A stretch of 64,000 bases of DNA from Lacinutrix algicola (GCF_001418085.1 NZ_LIQH01000042.1:1-64000); one strand, 5' to 3'; positions 37,141 through 46,116 are shown, counted from the first letter of the stretch. Notes: a model not told the origin generated them from the sequence alone. Numbers and translations are program-made.

Positions 37141-37650
37141 TTATTTTATTAAGATACTTTCTTCAATCATTCTTTTTATATTATCTTTTAAATCGGCATA
37201 AGGAACAGCGTTTTGAGGATCATTTGATTCATAAATGATATCGTAAGAGTTTACACTGCTACTTTTGTTTTTGAATGATACTTCATATTTTTTGTTATTG
37301 ACTTCATATTCATATAGATGTATGTAAAATGAAATACCATCACTATTAGATTTTATTTTTTCAGTCGATATAAGGGTACCTTTTGTGATTATTCCATTTG
37401 ATAGAATATTCGCAATACGTTTTTTTTTGTAGTACCATTGAATTAAACTGATAATATAAATTAGTTGAAATACGATTGCTAATCCTTTCCACATAAAAAT
37501 ATTTGAAGAAAAAAATCTTGGTTCAGGGCTAAATAAATCAATATCAACAACAAATAACAAAAGACTAAATAGAACAATTATATAGCTGTTTTTGTTTAAA
37601 GCTTTTTTGACATTAACCTTCTCTTTAATTTGTACTTTTCTTATTTTCAA
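37141..37650 (-). CDS. DUF3592-like membrane protein (cassette)
   Basis: 169 residues. Two membrane helices (YIIVLFSLLLFVVDIDLF and GLAIVFQLIYIISLIQWYY) are followed by a small beta-rich domain with RIANILSNGIITKGTLIS and YEYEVNNKKYEVSF, reminiscent of DUF3592. Function unknown. Unit ends are exact complements (GTTGCCAACT and AGTTGGCAAC). Confidence 0.65.
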   Translation of the reverse strand: MKIRKVQIKEKVNVKKALNKNSYIIVLFSLLLFVVDIDLFSPEPRFFSSNIFMWKGLAIVFQLIYIISLIQWYYKKKRIANILSNGIITKGTLISTEKIKSNSDGISFYIHLYEYEVNNKKYEVSFKNKSSSVNSYDIIYESNDPQNAVPYADLKDNIKRMIEESILIK

Positions 37651-37669
37651 TATTGATGGGTTAAATAGT

Positions 37670-37803
37670 TGGCAACGTTGTTGTATATGGTTTGTTGCGT
37701 GGTTTAAGCCACTAATTTAGTAAATAATTACCGACCAAGAAAGTCCGCAAGGACTTTCGTAAGTAGGCAAGAAACCAGCAATAAATTATATACGGTGTTG
37801 TAC
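37670..37803 (-). repeat. attC-like repeat 5
   Basis: Left box TGGCAAC, right box GTTGTAC. Apex GAAAGTCC-GCAA-GGACTTTC, compensated relative to repeats 2 and 3. Confidence 0.9.
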
Positions 37804-37813
37804 AACGTTATTT

Positions 37814-38638
37814 TTAATATTCGATTTTTCTTTCCCATACAAAACCTAATTCTCCCTTCGAATACCTTTTTTTGGTTATCCAATTTCCTTGTTTGTCATA
37901 ATTGTATTCCCAATTATTCCAATGTTTTTGAGTTCCATCTTTATCGTACCAATATTGTGTTAAGATATTGTTTCGCTCATCATAAGTAGAAATAAATTTT
38001 GTGTAATCACCATTAGATTTAAATAATTCGGATTCAACTTCATTTCCATTTGCATCATACTTGTAATTTCTGGTGTCTTTTACAGTTCCATCTGAATTAT
38101 ACTTTATTTTTTTTATCATCTCATTTTTAGAATTATATTCTAATTCTGTTTTAAAGACTTTATTTGATTTAGGATTACCTCCAATTCTTGATGTTACATT
38201 TCCGTTTGTATCATATTCATTTTTTTGTAAATAAACCAATTCATTATCGGTGTTATAATTTTTAAACTCTGTAACATTTCCGTTATTGTCAATTGTTGTA
38301 GCATAATATTTTTTCAAGTTTCCTTTTGAATCGAAGATTGTTCCTTTTATTGGATTCCCACTTTCGTCTTTTTTAATTTTAGTAATTTCATAAATATTGC
38401 CTTCGCCATCATATTGACCATATTCAATTATTTTTTCATTATCATCATACACATCATATCTTTCGAGATGGTCATTTGTAAATACAGAATCTCGTGGCAT
38501 TTCAGCAGTCCTTTTTGCACTGTAAGATGCCTGAATAGTTTTCTTAATTTTCGGACTTTCTTCCGCACTTTGAGCACGAATAATAGAAGTTGAGCAAATT
38601 AATGCTAATGTCAATAAAAGTATGTTTTTCGTTTTCAT
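37814..38638 (-). CDS. Secreted YD-repeat-like protein (cassette)
   Basis: 274 residues. Signal peptide ends SIIRAQ-SAEE. The mature protein is a run of ~20-residue repeats of the form KYDANGNEVESEL or YNSDGTVKDTRNYKY, as in YD/RHS-like or MORN-like beta-strand proteins. Without a toxin domain it is probably a binding or structural repeat protein. Unit ends are the palindrome GTTGTACAAC on both sides. Confidence 0.75.
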   Translation of the reverse strand: MKTKNILLLTLALICSTSIIRAQSAEESPKIKKTIQASYSAKRTAEMPRDSVFTNDHLERYDVYDDNEKIIEYGQYDGEGNIYEITKIKKDESGNPIKGTIFDSKGNLKKYYATTIDNNGNVTEFKNYNTDNELVYLQKNEYDTNGNVTSRIGGNPKSNKVFKTELEYNSKNEMIKKIKYNSDGTVKDTRNYKYDANGNEVESELFKSNGDYTKFISTYDERNNILTQYWYDKDGTQKHWNNWEYNYDKQGNWITKKRYSKGELGFVWERKIEY

Positions 38639-38649
38639 TTTTTAATGTT

Positions 38650-38782
38650 GTACAACGGTTACGTATAAGGATTGTGCGTTTTTGTTTGCTGGGATTTTCC
38701 GCAGGAAAATCAGAAGCTAGCAAAAGAAGCACTTCCATTGTTTCAGGACTAAATTAAGCATTATTTTTATACAATGTTGCCG
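38650..38782 (-). repeat. attC-like repeat 6
   Basis: Left box GTACAAC, right box GTTGCCG. Apex GATTTTCC-GCA-GGAAAATC. Arms of the second type (TTTGTTTGC / GCTAGCAAA). Confidence 0.85.
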
Positions 38783-38974
38783 TACGTTACAGGAATTATT
38801 TTATCTACTTAAGAGTTGCGCAAAGCTTAGTAAATCGGTTTAACAAAGATTGCGTGGGAGTGAGGTCAGTCGTACGCAAAGATTGCGCAATTAATGTATC
38901 GGAAACCGTTATTACTTTAATCGACTTTTGAGTGAATTACCGTTTTTTGAGCCGAGTGAGCAATGGACGGCAAC
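38777..38974 (-). other. Cassette without a recognisable gene
   Basis: A 198-bp unit bounded by matching ends (GTTGCCGT on the left, ACGGCAAC on the right). It contains no open frame of useful length. The motif GCAAAGATTGCG occurs twice (38833 and 38877 regions) plus a third partial GCGCAAAG. It may hold a promoter, a small RNA or a recombination relic. Confidence 0.6.
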
Positions 38975-39098
38975 GTGTTTGTATATGGTTTGTTGCGTGT
39001 TTAAGCCACTAATTTAGCAAATACAAACCAAATAGAAAATCCGCGAGGATTTTCGTAAGTAAGCTCGAACTAGCCATTAATTATACACGGTGTTACCT
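38968..39098 (-). repeat. attC-like repeat 7
   Basis: Left box CGGCAAC, right box GTTACCT. Apex GAAAATCC-GCGA-GGATTTTC. The right box supplies the stop codon of the gene at 39093. Confidence 0.88.
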
Positions 39099-39909
39099 GC
39101 TGGCTTTTATTATTTCAGTTGTTTGGTCTGTTATACTTTTCGTTTGTAATTCAATACTAAATGCTTCTAATTCCGTTTTTAAATTCATTTCCATTTCCAG
39201 ATAGAATTTGGTAAAGAATTCTTTTTCGATGTCATAGTTTATTTGTCCTTTTCCAGTTCCGTCCAATTCCATTTCGTAATCTTTAGTTGCTGATTTTATA
39301 GTATAAACTTGGTCAAGGTCAAAATATCCAATTCCGTTTTCTACTTTTCTCAAAGTGTAAATTGAATTAATTTCCATTTCAATTGTGACATCTGCAATTG
39401 GCATTGACATTGGGTTTTTTCTGCTCAAAACTTTCTCCAACTTTAATTTTTCTATTAGGATACTTGATTTGATTCATCATTGATTCCATTGCAGGAAGTA
39501 AAGTTCTCTTTTTTTCTTCTGTCATTGTCGAAGAATAAATTGAGTCAATTTTAGTCTTTCCGTCAACTGATTTTCCGAAAAATTTGGTTCCGCTTGTTAA
39601 AGATGGATTATTGGATTCTAACAATTCTATGTCAATCGGAAATTCGTTTCCTTTCAGTCTACCTGTTTTAGAAATACTTTTTAAAAGACTTGTATCTTTA
39701 GTTATAGTAGGATTTTCAACTCCGTTATTTTTTAAATTTTGAAGTATTTCGTCAGATGCAATATATTTTACATTGTTTTCCGAAATCTGTTTTTGAGTTA
39801 ACGTATAGTTGTAATTTGGTAAGTAGCCAACTTTAAAATCAATTTCCTCTTGACTTTTGCACGAAGTAATTGATATTGTCAATAAAATAAGTAGGATTGT
39901 TTTCTTCAT
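39093..39909 (-). pseudogene. Lipoprotein gene split by a +1 shift in a poly-A run (cassette)
   Basis: Two overlapping frames make one protein. The first part (39379-39909, starting MKKTILLILLTISITSC) has a lipobox and ends shortly after GESFEQKKP. The second (stop at 39093) continues PMSMPIADVTIEMEINSIYT. The joint is the A6 run at about 39415 (minus strand). The 817-nt length is one more than a multiple of three, and removal of one A gives a 271-residue lipoprotein. It may be a DUF6263-like protein; not certain. The TAA stop is formed by the repeat box. Either a true mutation or a homopolymer sequencing error. Confidence 0.75.
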
Positions 39910-39931
39910 TCGGTTTTTTTTTTCAGCTTGC

Positions 39932-40063
39932 AGGTAACGTTTATGTATAAGAATAGTTGCGGGTTTGTATGCGAGGATTTTCCGAAGGAAAATCAGACGT
40001 TACAAACACGCAACGACCTTTGATTAAGCACTAAGCAGCAATTATTTTTATACGGTGTTACCA
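39932..40063 (-). repeat. attC-like repeat 8
   Basis: Left box AGGTAAC, right box GTTACCA. Apex GATTTTCC-GAA-GGAAAATC. Third arm type: GTTGCGGGTTTGTA against TACAAACACGCAAC. Confidence 0.9.
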
Positions 40064-40071
40064 CCAGTTTT

Positions 40072-40890
40072 TTAATCGCAACCACCACATCCTCCACAAC
40101 TACTACAGCCACTATCGTCAGAAGAACAGCCTGAAGCATCAAACTCAGAATCAAACGAATCTAAGGTGTCATCAAAACTATCAAAATATGAATCAAACAT
40201 ATAATCATCTTCAAAAAAGTCAATGTAAAGCCACCAATCAGAATCAGAATCATAAGTGTCGTTATATAAAACTTTCTGTTGATTTAGTAATTCTTTATCG
40301 ATTGTTTTTAAAAGTTGAAAATCTAAGTTTTTTAATAAAAAAATATTACCTCCAATACTGAGTAACAACTCTAATCCTTTCTTTTTGTCATTATGAAGTA
40401 GATGGTCTATTTTTTTGTCAATTTCGTTTAAATAGTTTGATATTTCTTTTTGTAGTTTATTTCCGTTGTCTGTTAATTTATTTAGCTTAAATATATTTAA
40501 TAAAAATGATTGCTTAAAATATGGATTGATTTCTCGATTGCTTCTTGTCGATTTTTTATAACTCCAGCTTCCATTTGAAGTATCGTATGCCATTTTTATA
40601 AAATTCTTAAATAGTATTTGAATTGATGGACTTTTTATAAATGGGCTTAAATAAATTAATTCGTGATTTTTTGGTTTGTATTTATTAAAATTTTTACCTG
40701 AAACCACATATGTATAAGTCCTAATATATTTATCTCTAGGGTGAGATTTTTTATTTGTTTCCTTAATTTCAATTACCTTTTTGAGAAGTAAATCCATAAA
40801 GGTAAATTTCATTAAATCTTTAAATTGTACAGAAGAACAATCTTTAACAAGCATTGTTTCAGCAGGTGTTATTTGAGATAGTATTTTCAT
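40072..40890 (-). CDS. TIGR04222-like protein with Cys/Gly/Ser-rich tail (cassette)
   Basis: 272 residues. No signal peptide is obvious; the start is MKILSQITPAETMLVKDCSS. The middle is helical and charged. The tail is acidic and then Ser/Gly/Cys-rich (SSDDSGCSSCGGCGGCD), the hallmark ending of TIGR04222-domain proteins. It overlaps the preceding gene in a TAATG stop-start, so the two are one translational unit within one cassette. Confidence 0.65.
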   Translation of the reverse strand: MKILSQITPAETMLVKDCSSVQFKDLMKFTFMDLLLKKVIEIKETNKKSHPRDKYIRTYTYVVSGKNFNKYKPKNHELIYLSPFIKSPSIQILFKNFIKMAYDTSNGSWSYKKSTRSNREINPYFKQSFLLNIFKLNKLTDNGNKLQKEISNYLNEIDKKIDHLLHNDKKKGLELLLSIGGNIFLLKNLDFQLLKTIDKELLNQQKVLYNDTYDSDSDWWLYIDFFEDDYMFDSYFDSFDDTLDSFDSEFDASGCSSDDSGCSSCGGCGGCD

Positions 40891-41381
40891 TAATTTTTAA
40901 ATAGTAGTTTAGGTATAATCCAATTCCTTTTTCTATTAATTCTTGTAAAGTGAATTTCATTAAATCTTGTTTCAACATCAAGCCAAATGTCTTTAGGTGG
41001 CTTTTCATTAAATAATGATTCGTAAAATTCAAGTGTTTTTAAATACTGTTCTTTAAATAAAGTTCTTTCCTCTGAACCTTTTGTTGGTCCATGATGGATG
41101 TTTTTATTTAGAGTATTCTTACAAAGTTCAATCCAATATGACTCTGTGTAAAGTAAATGAAGATGCCAAACTTGGTCAATTTGGTCTGAAGGTGTCTGAG
41201 AAAAATCTGAAATAGTAATTAGAAAAATAAATTTTTTATATTCCAAAATCGTTCTCAACGAATATTCGATTGACCAGTCATTTTCCCTAGCTAATCTATC
41301 CGTAAATGTGAAAGAAGAATCTATATCGTCAATTTCGAAATTTTGAATTTTATCCCATATTTGATTTTGTTCTTCGGTCAT
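40890..41381 (-). CDS. GRDP/DUF1399-like protein (cassette)
   Basis: 163 residues, first gene of a two-gene cassette. The block IDQVWHLHLLYTESYW followed by HHGPTKGSEERTLFKEQYLK matches the repeat unit of glycine-rich-domain (DUF1399) proteins. No signal peptide. It overlaps the TIGR04222-like gene by one base. The two domains are often found together in bacteria, so a functional pair is likely; the activity is unknown. Confidence 0.65.
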   Translation of the reverse strand: MTEEQNQIWDKIQNFEIDDIDSSFTFTDRLARENDWSIEYSLRTILEYKKFIFLITISDFSQTPSDQIDQVWHLHLLYTESYWIELCKNTLNKNIHHGPTKGSEERTLFKEQYLKTLEFYESLFNEKPPKDIWLDVETRFNEIHFTRINRKRNWIIPKLLFKN

Positions 41382-41393
41382 TTTGGTAATTGG

Positions 41394-41528
41394 TGGTAAC
41401 GTTTATGTATATGGAAAGTTACGTGCTTGTGTGCGAGGATTTTCCGAAGGAAAATCAGAAGCTAACAAACAAAGCAACTGACATTGGTTTAGGATAAAAC
41501 TAGCAATTTTTTATATACGGTGTTGCCA
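41394..41528 (-). repeat. attC-like repeat 9
   Basis: Left box TGGTAAC, right box GTTGCCA. Apex GATTTTCC-GAA-GGAAAATC. Second arm type, with TGCGAGG and AGAAGCTAACAAAC. Confidence 0.88.
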
Positions 41529-41675
41529 TTTCGTTGTTTTTTTTCTTACAATTTTGGTCAGTTGTCAAATTCTTTTTTTGCGTTTCGCTAATAAGTCTGC
41601 CGCAACAGTTGCGTATTGCTTTGGTCAGTCAGATGTTTTTTGAGTTTTTGTTCCGCAACTTGCTCAAATCCGATT

Positions 41676-41951
41676 TCAAAAGAAACTTCCGATTGTAATG
41701 ATAGAACAAATAGCTAATAATAAAACGCTAATTATTATTAAGGAATTCTTTTGATTTTTTATTAAATAATTTATTCCGATGACTAAAAATACAATTTGTG
41801 CAATAAGAAATGGTATTGTCAACATTTCTCTAAAAACTCTAATTAATACAAAATCTATTTCATAAAAGTTAATCAGCCCAATCAGTATAAAGTAAGATAC
41901 AATTGCAAAATTCACAATTATCAAGTTTCTATTTGTTATTAATTTGTTCAT
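41676..41951 (-). CDS. Hypothetical small membrane protein (cassette)
   Basis: 91 residues with three hydrophobic segments (LIIVNFAIVSYFILIGLINF, IPFLIAQIVFLVIGINYLI and SLIIISVLLLAICSIITIGS). No family recognised. Unit ends GTTGCCATT and AATGGCAAC match. About 145 nt of apparently non-coding sequence lies between its stop and repeat 9. Confidence 0.6.
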   Translation of the reverse strand: MNKLITNRNLIIVNFAIVSYFILIGLINFYEIDFVLIRVFREMLTIPFLIAQIVFLVIGINYLIKNQKNSLIIISVLLLAICSIITIGSFF

Positions 41952-41983
41952 TTTTTTCGAGTTTGAGTGCGTTCCGCAATGAA

Positions 41984-42114
41984 TGGCAACGTGTTTGTAT
42001 ATGGTTTGTTGCGTGTTTAAGCACTAAATTTAGCAAATAAAAACCGAATAGAAAATCCGCGAGGGTTTTCGTAAGCAGGCTAGAACTAGCAATAAATTAT
42101 ATACGGTGTTAGCA
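41984..42114 (-). repeat. attC-like repeat 10
   Basis: Left box TGGCAAC, right box GTTAGCA. Apex GAAAATCC-GCGA-GGGTTTTC, first arm type. Confidence 0.9.
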
Positions 42115-42122
42115 ATAGTTAT

Positions 42123-42872
42123 TTAGTACTGTATAAATGTCTTTCGCTTAAAAGATATAACTTTAGTCTTATCAGCAGCATCAATCGCTATTGCATTATA
42201 TTCATTTTCTCCTTCTTTCATATCGATGATTTTTTGAGTTATTGACCAGTAAAACACTTTGTTTTTTGGGTCAAATTCAAAAGATACTTTGTCAATCGGC
42301 TCAATTTCATTGTTCGTTTCTTTTGCTATTTCTATTACTTCACATAAATCTAAATTATCATCAATAATTTTATAGTCAGATTTTGATGGAAAATTGAATT
42401 CAGACACAATATTTTCGTTTTCATCTAATGCTATTCCAACACAATATTTTATCGAATCTGTTGGTATAAAGTAATAGTCAAAAAAATATTTAGCATTGCA
42501 CTTTTCCATATCAACAGATGGTCCTCTTGTTTTAAACTTTTGAATACTGTCGGGATAGCTAATTTGGACAGAATAAAATTCTAATTTAGAAAACAACTTT
42601 TCTCCAGCGTACTCTTTTATTTTATTCTCTAATCGAGTTTTAATAGGTAATACTTTGTCAGCTATTTGATTAATGTCAATTGGGTTATTCAGAATATTCC
42701 ATTCTTTAGATTTATCACCAGTAAATGAAAAATTATAAGTTGGACATCTAAAAGTGTAATCTATTGAATTAAAATCTCCACCTAAACCAATATTTTCATT
42801 GTCAATGCACTTTTCTTGCGCATTACACGAGAATGATGACAAAATTAAAATTAGTGCAATTAGTTTGTTCAT
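42123..42872 (-). CDS. Hypothetical exported protein (cassette)
   Basis: 249 residues. Signal sequence with a possible lipobox (ILSSFSC-NAQEK). The mature part is mixed alpha/beta with several aromatic strands; no domain recognised. Unit ends GTTAGCAATA and TATTGCTAAC are exact complements. Confidence 0.62.
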   Translation of the reverse strand: MNKLIALILILSSFSCNAQEKCIDNENIGLGGDFNSIDYTFRCPTYNFSFTGDKSKEWNILNNPIDINQIADKVLPIKTRLENKIKEYAGEKLFSKLEFYSVQISYPDSIQKFKTRGPSVDMEKCNAKYFFDYYFIPTDSIKYCVGIALDENENIVSEFNFPSKSDYKIIDDNLDLCEVIEIAKETNNEIEPIDKVSFEFDPKNKVFYWSITQKIIDMKEGENEYNAIAIDAADKTKVISFKRKTFIQY

Positions 42873-42878
42873 AATTAT

Positions 42879-43010
42879 TGCTAACGTTTATGTATAAGGA
42901 AAGTTGCGTGTTTGTGTGCGAGGATTTTCCAAAGGAAAATCAGAAGCTAGCAAACAAGCAACTAACTTTGGTTTAGCTAAAACTAGCAATTTTTTTATAC
43001 GGTGTTGTGC
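42879..43010 (-). repeat. attC-like repeat 11
   Basis: Left box TGCTAAC, right box GTTGTGC. Apex GATTTTCC-AAA-GGAAAATC, second arm type. Confidence 0.9.
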
Positions 43011-43018
43011 TTAGTATT

Positions 43019-43489
43019 TTATTTTAATAAGTTATTTACTTGGTTTTCAATTATATGTTTAAAATCAATTAACTTAATATATGTCGAATCAGATTTAAGT
43101 TCGATAATGTAGGGTCGAGTTTGAGTTATTAGATTAAATTGTTGTAAGAATACATTTTTTGTCAAATCAAATTCTATATCTTGATATAATTCTTCATTGA
43201 TTAACTCAAAATTTATTAAGTCAGTTTTAGCATTAAACTTAATTTCTAATTTATCTGAATTAAAACCAGGTAGAATAGCAGTTGAGTCAGACGTTTTAAA
43301 ATGAATTATTTCTTTTCCTTCGTATCCTGCAATATTGTATTTTATTCTTGCTTTTCTAGAAACCGTTTGAGGAAAAATTTCTTTTCCATTGTGCGTGGAT
43401 TTTAAAATAATCCAAAGTCCATCTAACTCAGGTTTGTTTTCACAACTTAAAAAAAATATAGTTAATAGAAGAAATAGGAAGTTTTTCAT
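43019..43489 (-). CDS. Hypothetical lipoprotein (cassette)
   Basis: 156 residues. Lipobox FFLSC-ENK, then GLWIILKSTHNGKEIFPQTV, a short beta-rich, lipocalin-like outline (LDGLW near the N-terminus). No firm family. Unit ends GTTGTGCTTA and TAAGCACAAC are exact complements. Confidence 0.62.
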   Translation of the reverse strand: MKNFLFLLLTIFFLSCENKPELDGLWIILKSTHNGKEIFPQTVSRKARIKYNIAGYEGKEIIHFKTSDSTAILPGFNSDKLEIKFNAKTDLINFELINEELYQDIEFDLTKNVFLQQFNLITQTRPYIIELKSDSTYIKLIDFKHIIENQVNNLLK

Positions 43490-43502
43490 TTGTCAATATT
43501 AA

Positions 43503-43636
43503 GCACAACGTTGTTGTGTATGATTAGTTGCGTGGTTGAGCAACTAAATTAGTAAACTTTTACGAACCCGTGAATATTCCGCAGGAATATTCGCAAGTAA
43601 GCTCAATAAAGCAATTAATTATACACGGTGTTGTGA
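43503..43636 (-). repeat. attC-like repeat 12
   Basis: Left box GCACAAC, right box GTTGTGA. Apex GAATATTCC-GCA-GGAATATTC, another compensated variant. Confidence 0.9.
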
Positions 43637-43644
43637 GCAGTGCT

Positions 43645-44499
43645 TTATTCGGTTGCTAATATTTGACTTATAATACCAATGAATCTTTCATTCCATTTTT
43701 TATAATCGTGTCCACCATCATATTCATTAATTTCTGCAAATAAGTTCAGCTCTTTATATTTTGATTTTAAAAAATCGGCATCTTCTTTTAGAAAGAACGG
43801 TTCTTTACTTCCGAACTCCAAATATAGTTTAGGATAATCTACATTCTGCTTCCAAGTGTTTGATTGAATATCTCCACCAAATGTTGAAAAACAAAGAAAA
43901 GTTCCAATTGTGGTTGGATAATTATTTAATAAACTTAATCCAAATCCTGCGCCATTAGATACACCATAAAAATATCTGTTTTGTTTATTTAGCTTTTGGT
44001 TAAACTTATTTTCTACGTTTGATATTAATTCGTTATTAAAGTAGAGCATATGGTTTTTAAATCTATTTGCCAGTAAAGAATCTTTGCTTGTGCTTGCATT
44101 ATCATTAATATATTCAAAATTCCTAAATTGTAAATAGACTTTGTCTCCATTTCCCATAGTAACACTAGTGCTATCAGCAATTTTATTATTAGAATGACTT
44201 ACAACTAATATTATGGGTTTAATAATTCGATTGTCGATTAAGGAATCTAATGTTATTTTATAAAAACTCTTTTCTTTTATTTCATTACCATCGGTTGCAT
44301 ACAAGATTGGATATTTTTTGTCTTTATCAAACCCTTTTGGCAAATAGACATTATGTTTTCGATATTCACTCAACTGTTTACTGTAAATAGAATCAGTAAA
44401 AAATTCAGATTTTGAAATAGTTGTTGATTTTTGAGATTCACAGGAAGTAGTTAAAATCCCTAAAATTCCAATTAAAAATGTTCCGATTATTATTCTCAT
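43645..44499 (-). CDS. Esterase-D-family lipoprotein (cassette)
   Basis: 284 residues from the ATG at 44499 (MRIIIGTFLIGILGILTTSC). An upstream GTG at 44523 lies in the repeat box and is less likely. The alpha/beta-hydrolase pattern resembles ferri-siderophore esterases: RKHNVYLPKGFDKDKKYPIL, the nucleophile elbow YFYGVSNGAGFGLSLL and the His in EYDGGHDYKKWNERF. Probably an exported esterase. Unit ends GTGAGCA and TGCTCAC match, though AAC has been lost from the right box. Confidence 0.8.
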   Translation of the reverse strand: MRIIIGTFLIGILGILTTSCESQKSTTISKSEFFTDSIYSKQLSEYRKHNVYLPKGFDKDKKYPILYATDGNEIKEKSFYKITLDSLIDNRIIKPIILVVSHSNNKIADSTSVTMGNGDKVYLQFRNFEYINDNASTSKDSLLANRFKNHMLYFNNELISNVENKFNQKLNKQNRYFYGVSNGAGFGLSLLNNYPTTIGTFLCFSTFGGDIQSNTWKQNVDYPKLYLEFGSKEPFFLKEDADFLKSKYKELNLFAEINEYDGGHDYKKWNERFIGIISQILATE

Positions 44500-44516
44500 T
44501 CTATGTTTTTTTGCAT

Positions 44517-44648
44517 TGCTCACGTTGTTGTATAAGATTAGTTGCGTGGTTTAAGCACTAAAGTTAGCAAATAAATCACAGATAGAAAGTCCGCGAGGAC
44601 TTTCGTAAATAGGCTAAAACCAGCAATTAATTTTATACGGTGTTGGCA
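44517..44648 (-). repeat. attC-like repeat 13
   Basis: Left box eroded (TGCTCAC directly before GTTG), right box GTTGGCA. Apex GAAAGTCC-GCGA-GGACTTTC. Confidence 0.85.
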
Positions 44649-44656
44649 ACTGGCTT

Positions 44657-45379
44657 TTATCTATTTTTCCAATTCTTAAAATATTTTTTAAGCTCTTCAA
44701 ACCTTTTCGGCTCTTTAATCAATTCATGTATCCAAATAGGTTCCAGATAATCTCCAGTTGAATCTTCTCCATTATTGTCATCTAAATATATCTTTCGAGC
44801 CTGTTCGATTTTTTCTAACCACTTTGATTCTGGATTCTTGAGAATTTCAAAAGCGACAACTTTTTTCATTGCTATTTTCTTTGTTTTGTAATCTGTTTCA
44901 TTATAATTTAAATGATAACTTCTTGGCAGTTCTTTAAACAAAGGAATTGAATCGAACATTCGATATTGATGGATTAATTCCGTTTTCTTAATCAAGTGCT
45001 TTCCAATAGAGTCGTTAATTATCTTTTTAGATTCTTTTGAAGAATAGACATCATTACCCCAAGTATGAGCTATAAAATAAATTTCTTTTGCATCTGGACT
45101 AAAATTCCCAATGTTATATTTCGTTTTTCCAGTCCTTTTTAAATTATGCAATTCGAAGTCAAATAATTTAGTCCAATTATAATGGTCGTCTTGATATAAA
45201 TAAAATCCGTTTGAGTGCATTCCGTAATAACCACCATTTATCAGAGTGACAAAGCCTTCGTGTATTTCGCCACTTTCAGTCGTTATTCGACAAACAGCTT
45301 GAACACTTGGGTCTCCAACATCAACATAGTTTGTAGATGTTATAGAAAAAAATGTTATAAATATTATCAAGTATTTCAT
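44657..45379 (-). CDS. Hypothetical exported protein (cassette)
   Basis: 240 residues. Short signal peptide (LIIFITFFSITSTNY). The following AVCRITTESGEIHEGFVTLI resembles a small beta domain that senses or modifies a surface partner, but no family is recognised. The C-terminal half is charged and helical. Unit ends GTTGGCAAC and GTTGCCAAC match. Confidence 0.6.
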   Translation of the reverse strand: MKYLIIFITFFSITSTNYVDVGDPSVQAVCRITTESGEIHEGFVTLINGGYYGMHSNGFYLYQDDHYNWTKLFDFELHNLKRTGKTKYNIGNFSPDAKEIYFIAHTWGNDVYSSKESKKIINDSIGKHLIKKTELIHQYRMFDSIPLFKELPRSYHLNYNETDYKTKKIAMKKVVAFEILKNPESKWLEKIEQARKIYLDDNNGEDSTGDYLEPIWIHELIKEPKRFEELKKYFKNWKNR

Positions 45380-45405
45380 TTTTCAACGTGATGTTTTGTG
45401 CTTGT

Positions 45406-45538
45406 TGCCAACGTGATTGTGTATGGTTAGTTGCGTGATTTAGGCACTAAGTTAGCAAATAAATCACAGATAGAATATTCCGCAGGAATGTTCGTAAGTA
45501 GGCTTAAAACAAGCAATTAATTATACACGGTGTTGGCA
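45406..45538 (-). repeat. attC-like repeat 14
   Basis: Left box TGCCAAC, right box GTTGGCA. Apex GAATATTCC-GCA-GGAATGTTC (one G-T pair). Confidence 0.88.
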
Positions 45539-45546
45539 ACTGTAAT

Positions 45547-46116
45547 TTATTCTTTTATTCTCCAGAAATTTTCAGTTAATCTTTTGTAGTAAAGTTCAGA
45601 TGAAAAACCATTAATAGAGTCTTCATAAAACAATTCAATATCAGATACAAAATCGAATATATTTTCTGATAGTTTACTCATTTTGTTTTCAGAAAGCAGG
45701 TCTTCAATAAATATTCTATCTAAGTTTTGAGAATCAATTCCAACAAAAAGTAACCTTTGTCCATGACATTCTCCAATAGGTATAACTTTATTAAAATCAA
45801 TTTCATCAAAATCAAAGTTTCCACTTTCGTTGTTCATTATACGAATAATTTCTTTTAATGATAACAACGCATAAACTGCAATATCGTCCTTTTTTGGACG
45901 GAATGACATATCAAGAAAATCTAATTTTTCATTATATCTTTTATCGAGATATTTGAATTCCTTGAATTTTGAACGTCCAACAATATAGTTTTCTATAAAA
46001 ACCTTGTAAATTGTTGGTAAATTAAACTCAAGACCTTTAATTTCTTTAGATATTTCAATTCGATACTCTTGGTCAGTTAAATTAAGAAGTTCAGTCCCTT
46101 TTGCAAAATTATACAT
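45547..46116 (-). CDS. SMI1/KNR4-like (SUKH) protein (cassette)
   Basis: 189 residues without a signal peptide. The stretch VIPIGECHGQRLLFVGIDSQ and the upstream LPTIYKVFIENYIVG resemble the SUKH fold of SMI1/KNR4 proteins, many of which are immunity proteins against contact-dependent toxins. No toxin gene is next to it. The assignment rests on local pattern only. Unit ends GTTGGCAAC and GTTGCCAAC match. Confidence 0.5.
   Translation of the reverse strand: MYNFAKGTELLNLTDQEYRIEISKEIKGLEFNLPTIYKVFIENYIVGRSKFKEFKYLDKRYNEKLDFLDMSFRPKKDDIAVYALLSLKEIIRIMNNESGNFDFDEIDFNKVIPIGECHGQRLLFVGIDSQNLDRIFIEDLLSENKMSKLSENIFDFVSDIELFYEDSINGFSSELYYKRLTENFWRIKE

Noticed and set aside
44497-44523. GTG start at 44523 for the esterase gene
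   Set aside because: It lies in the repeat box and would put eight extra residues before a normal signal peptide; ATG at 44499 is better.
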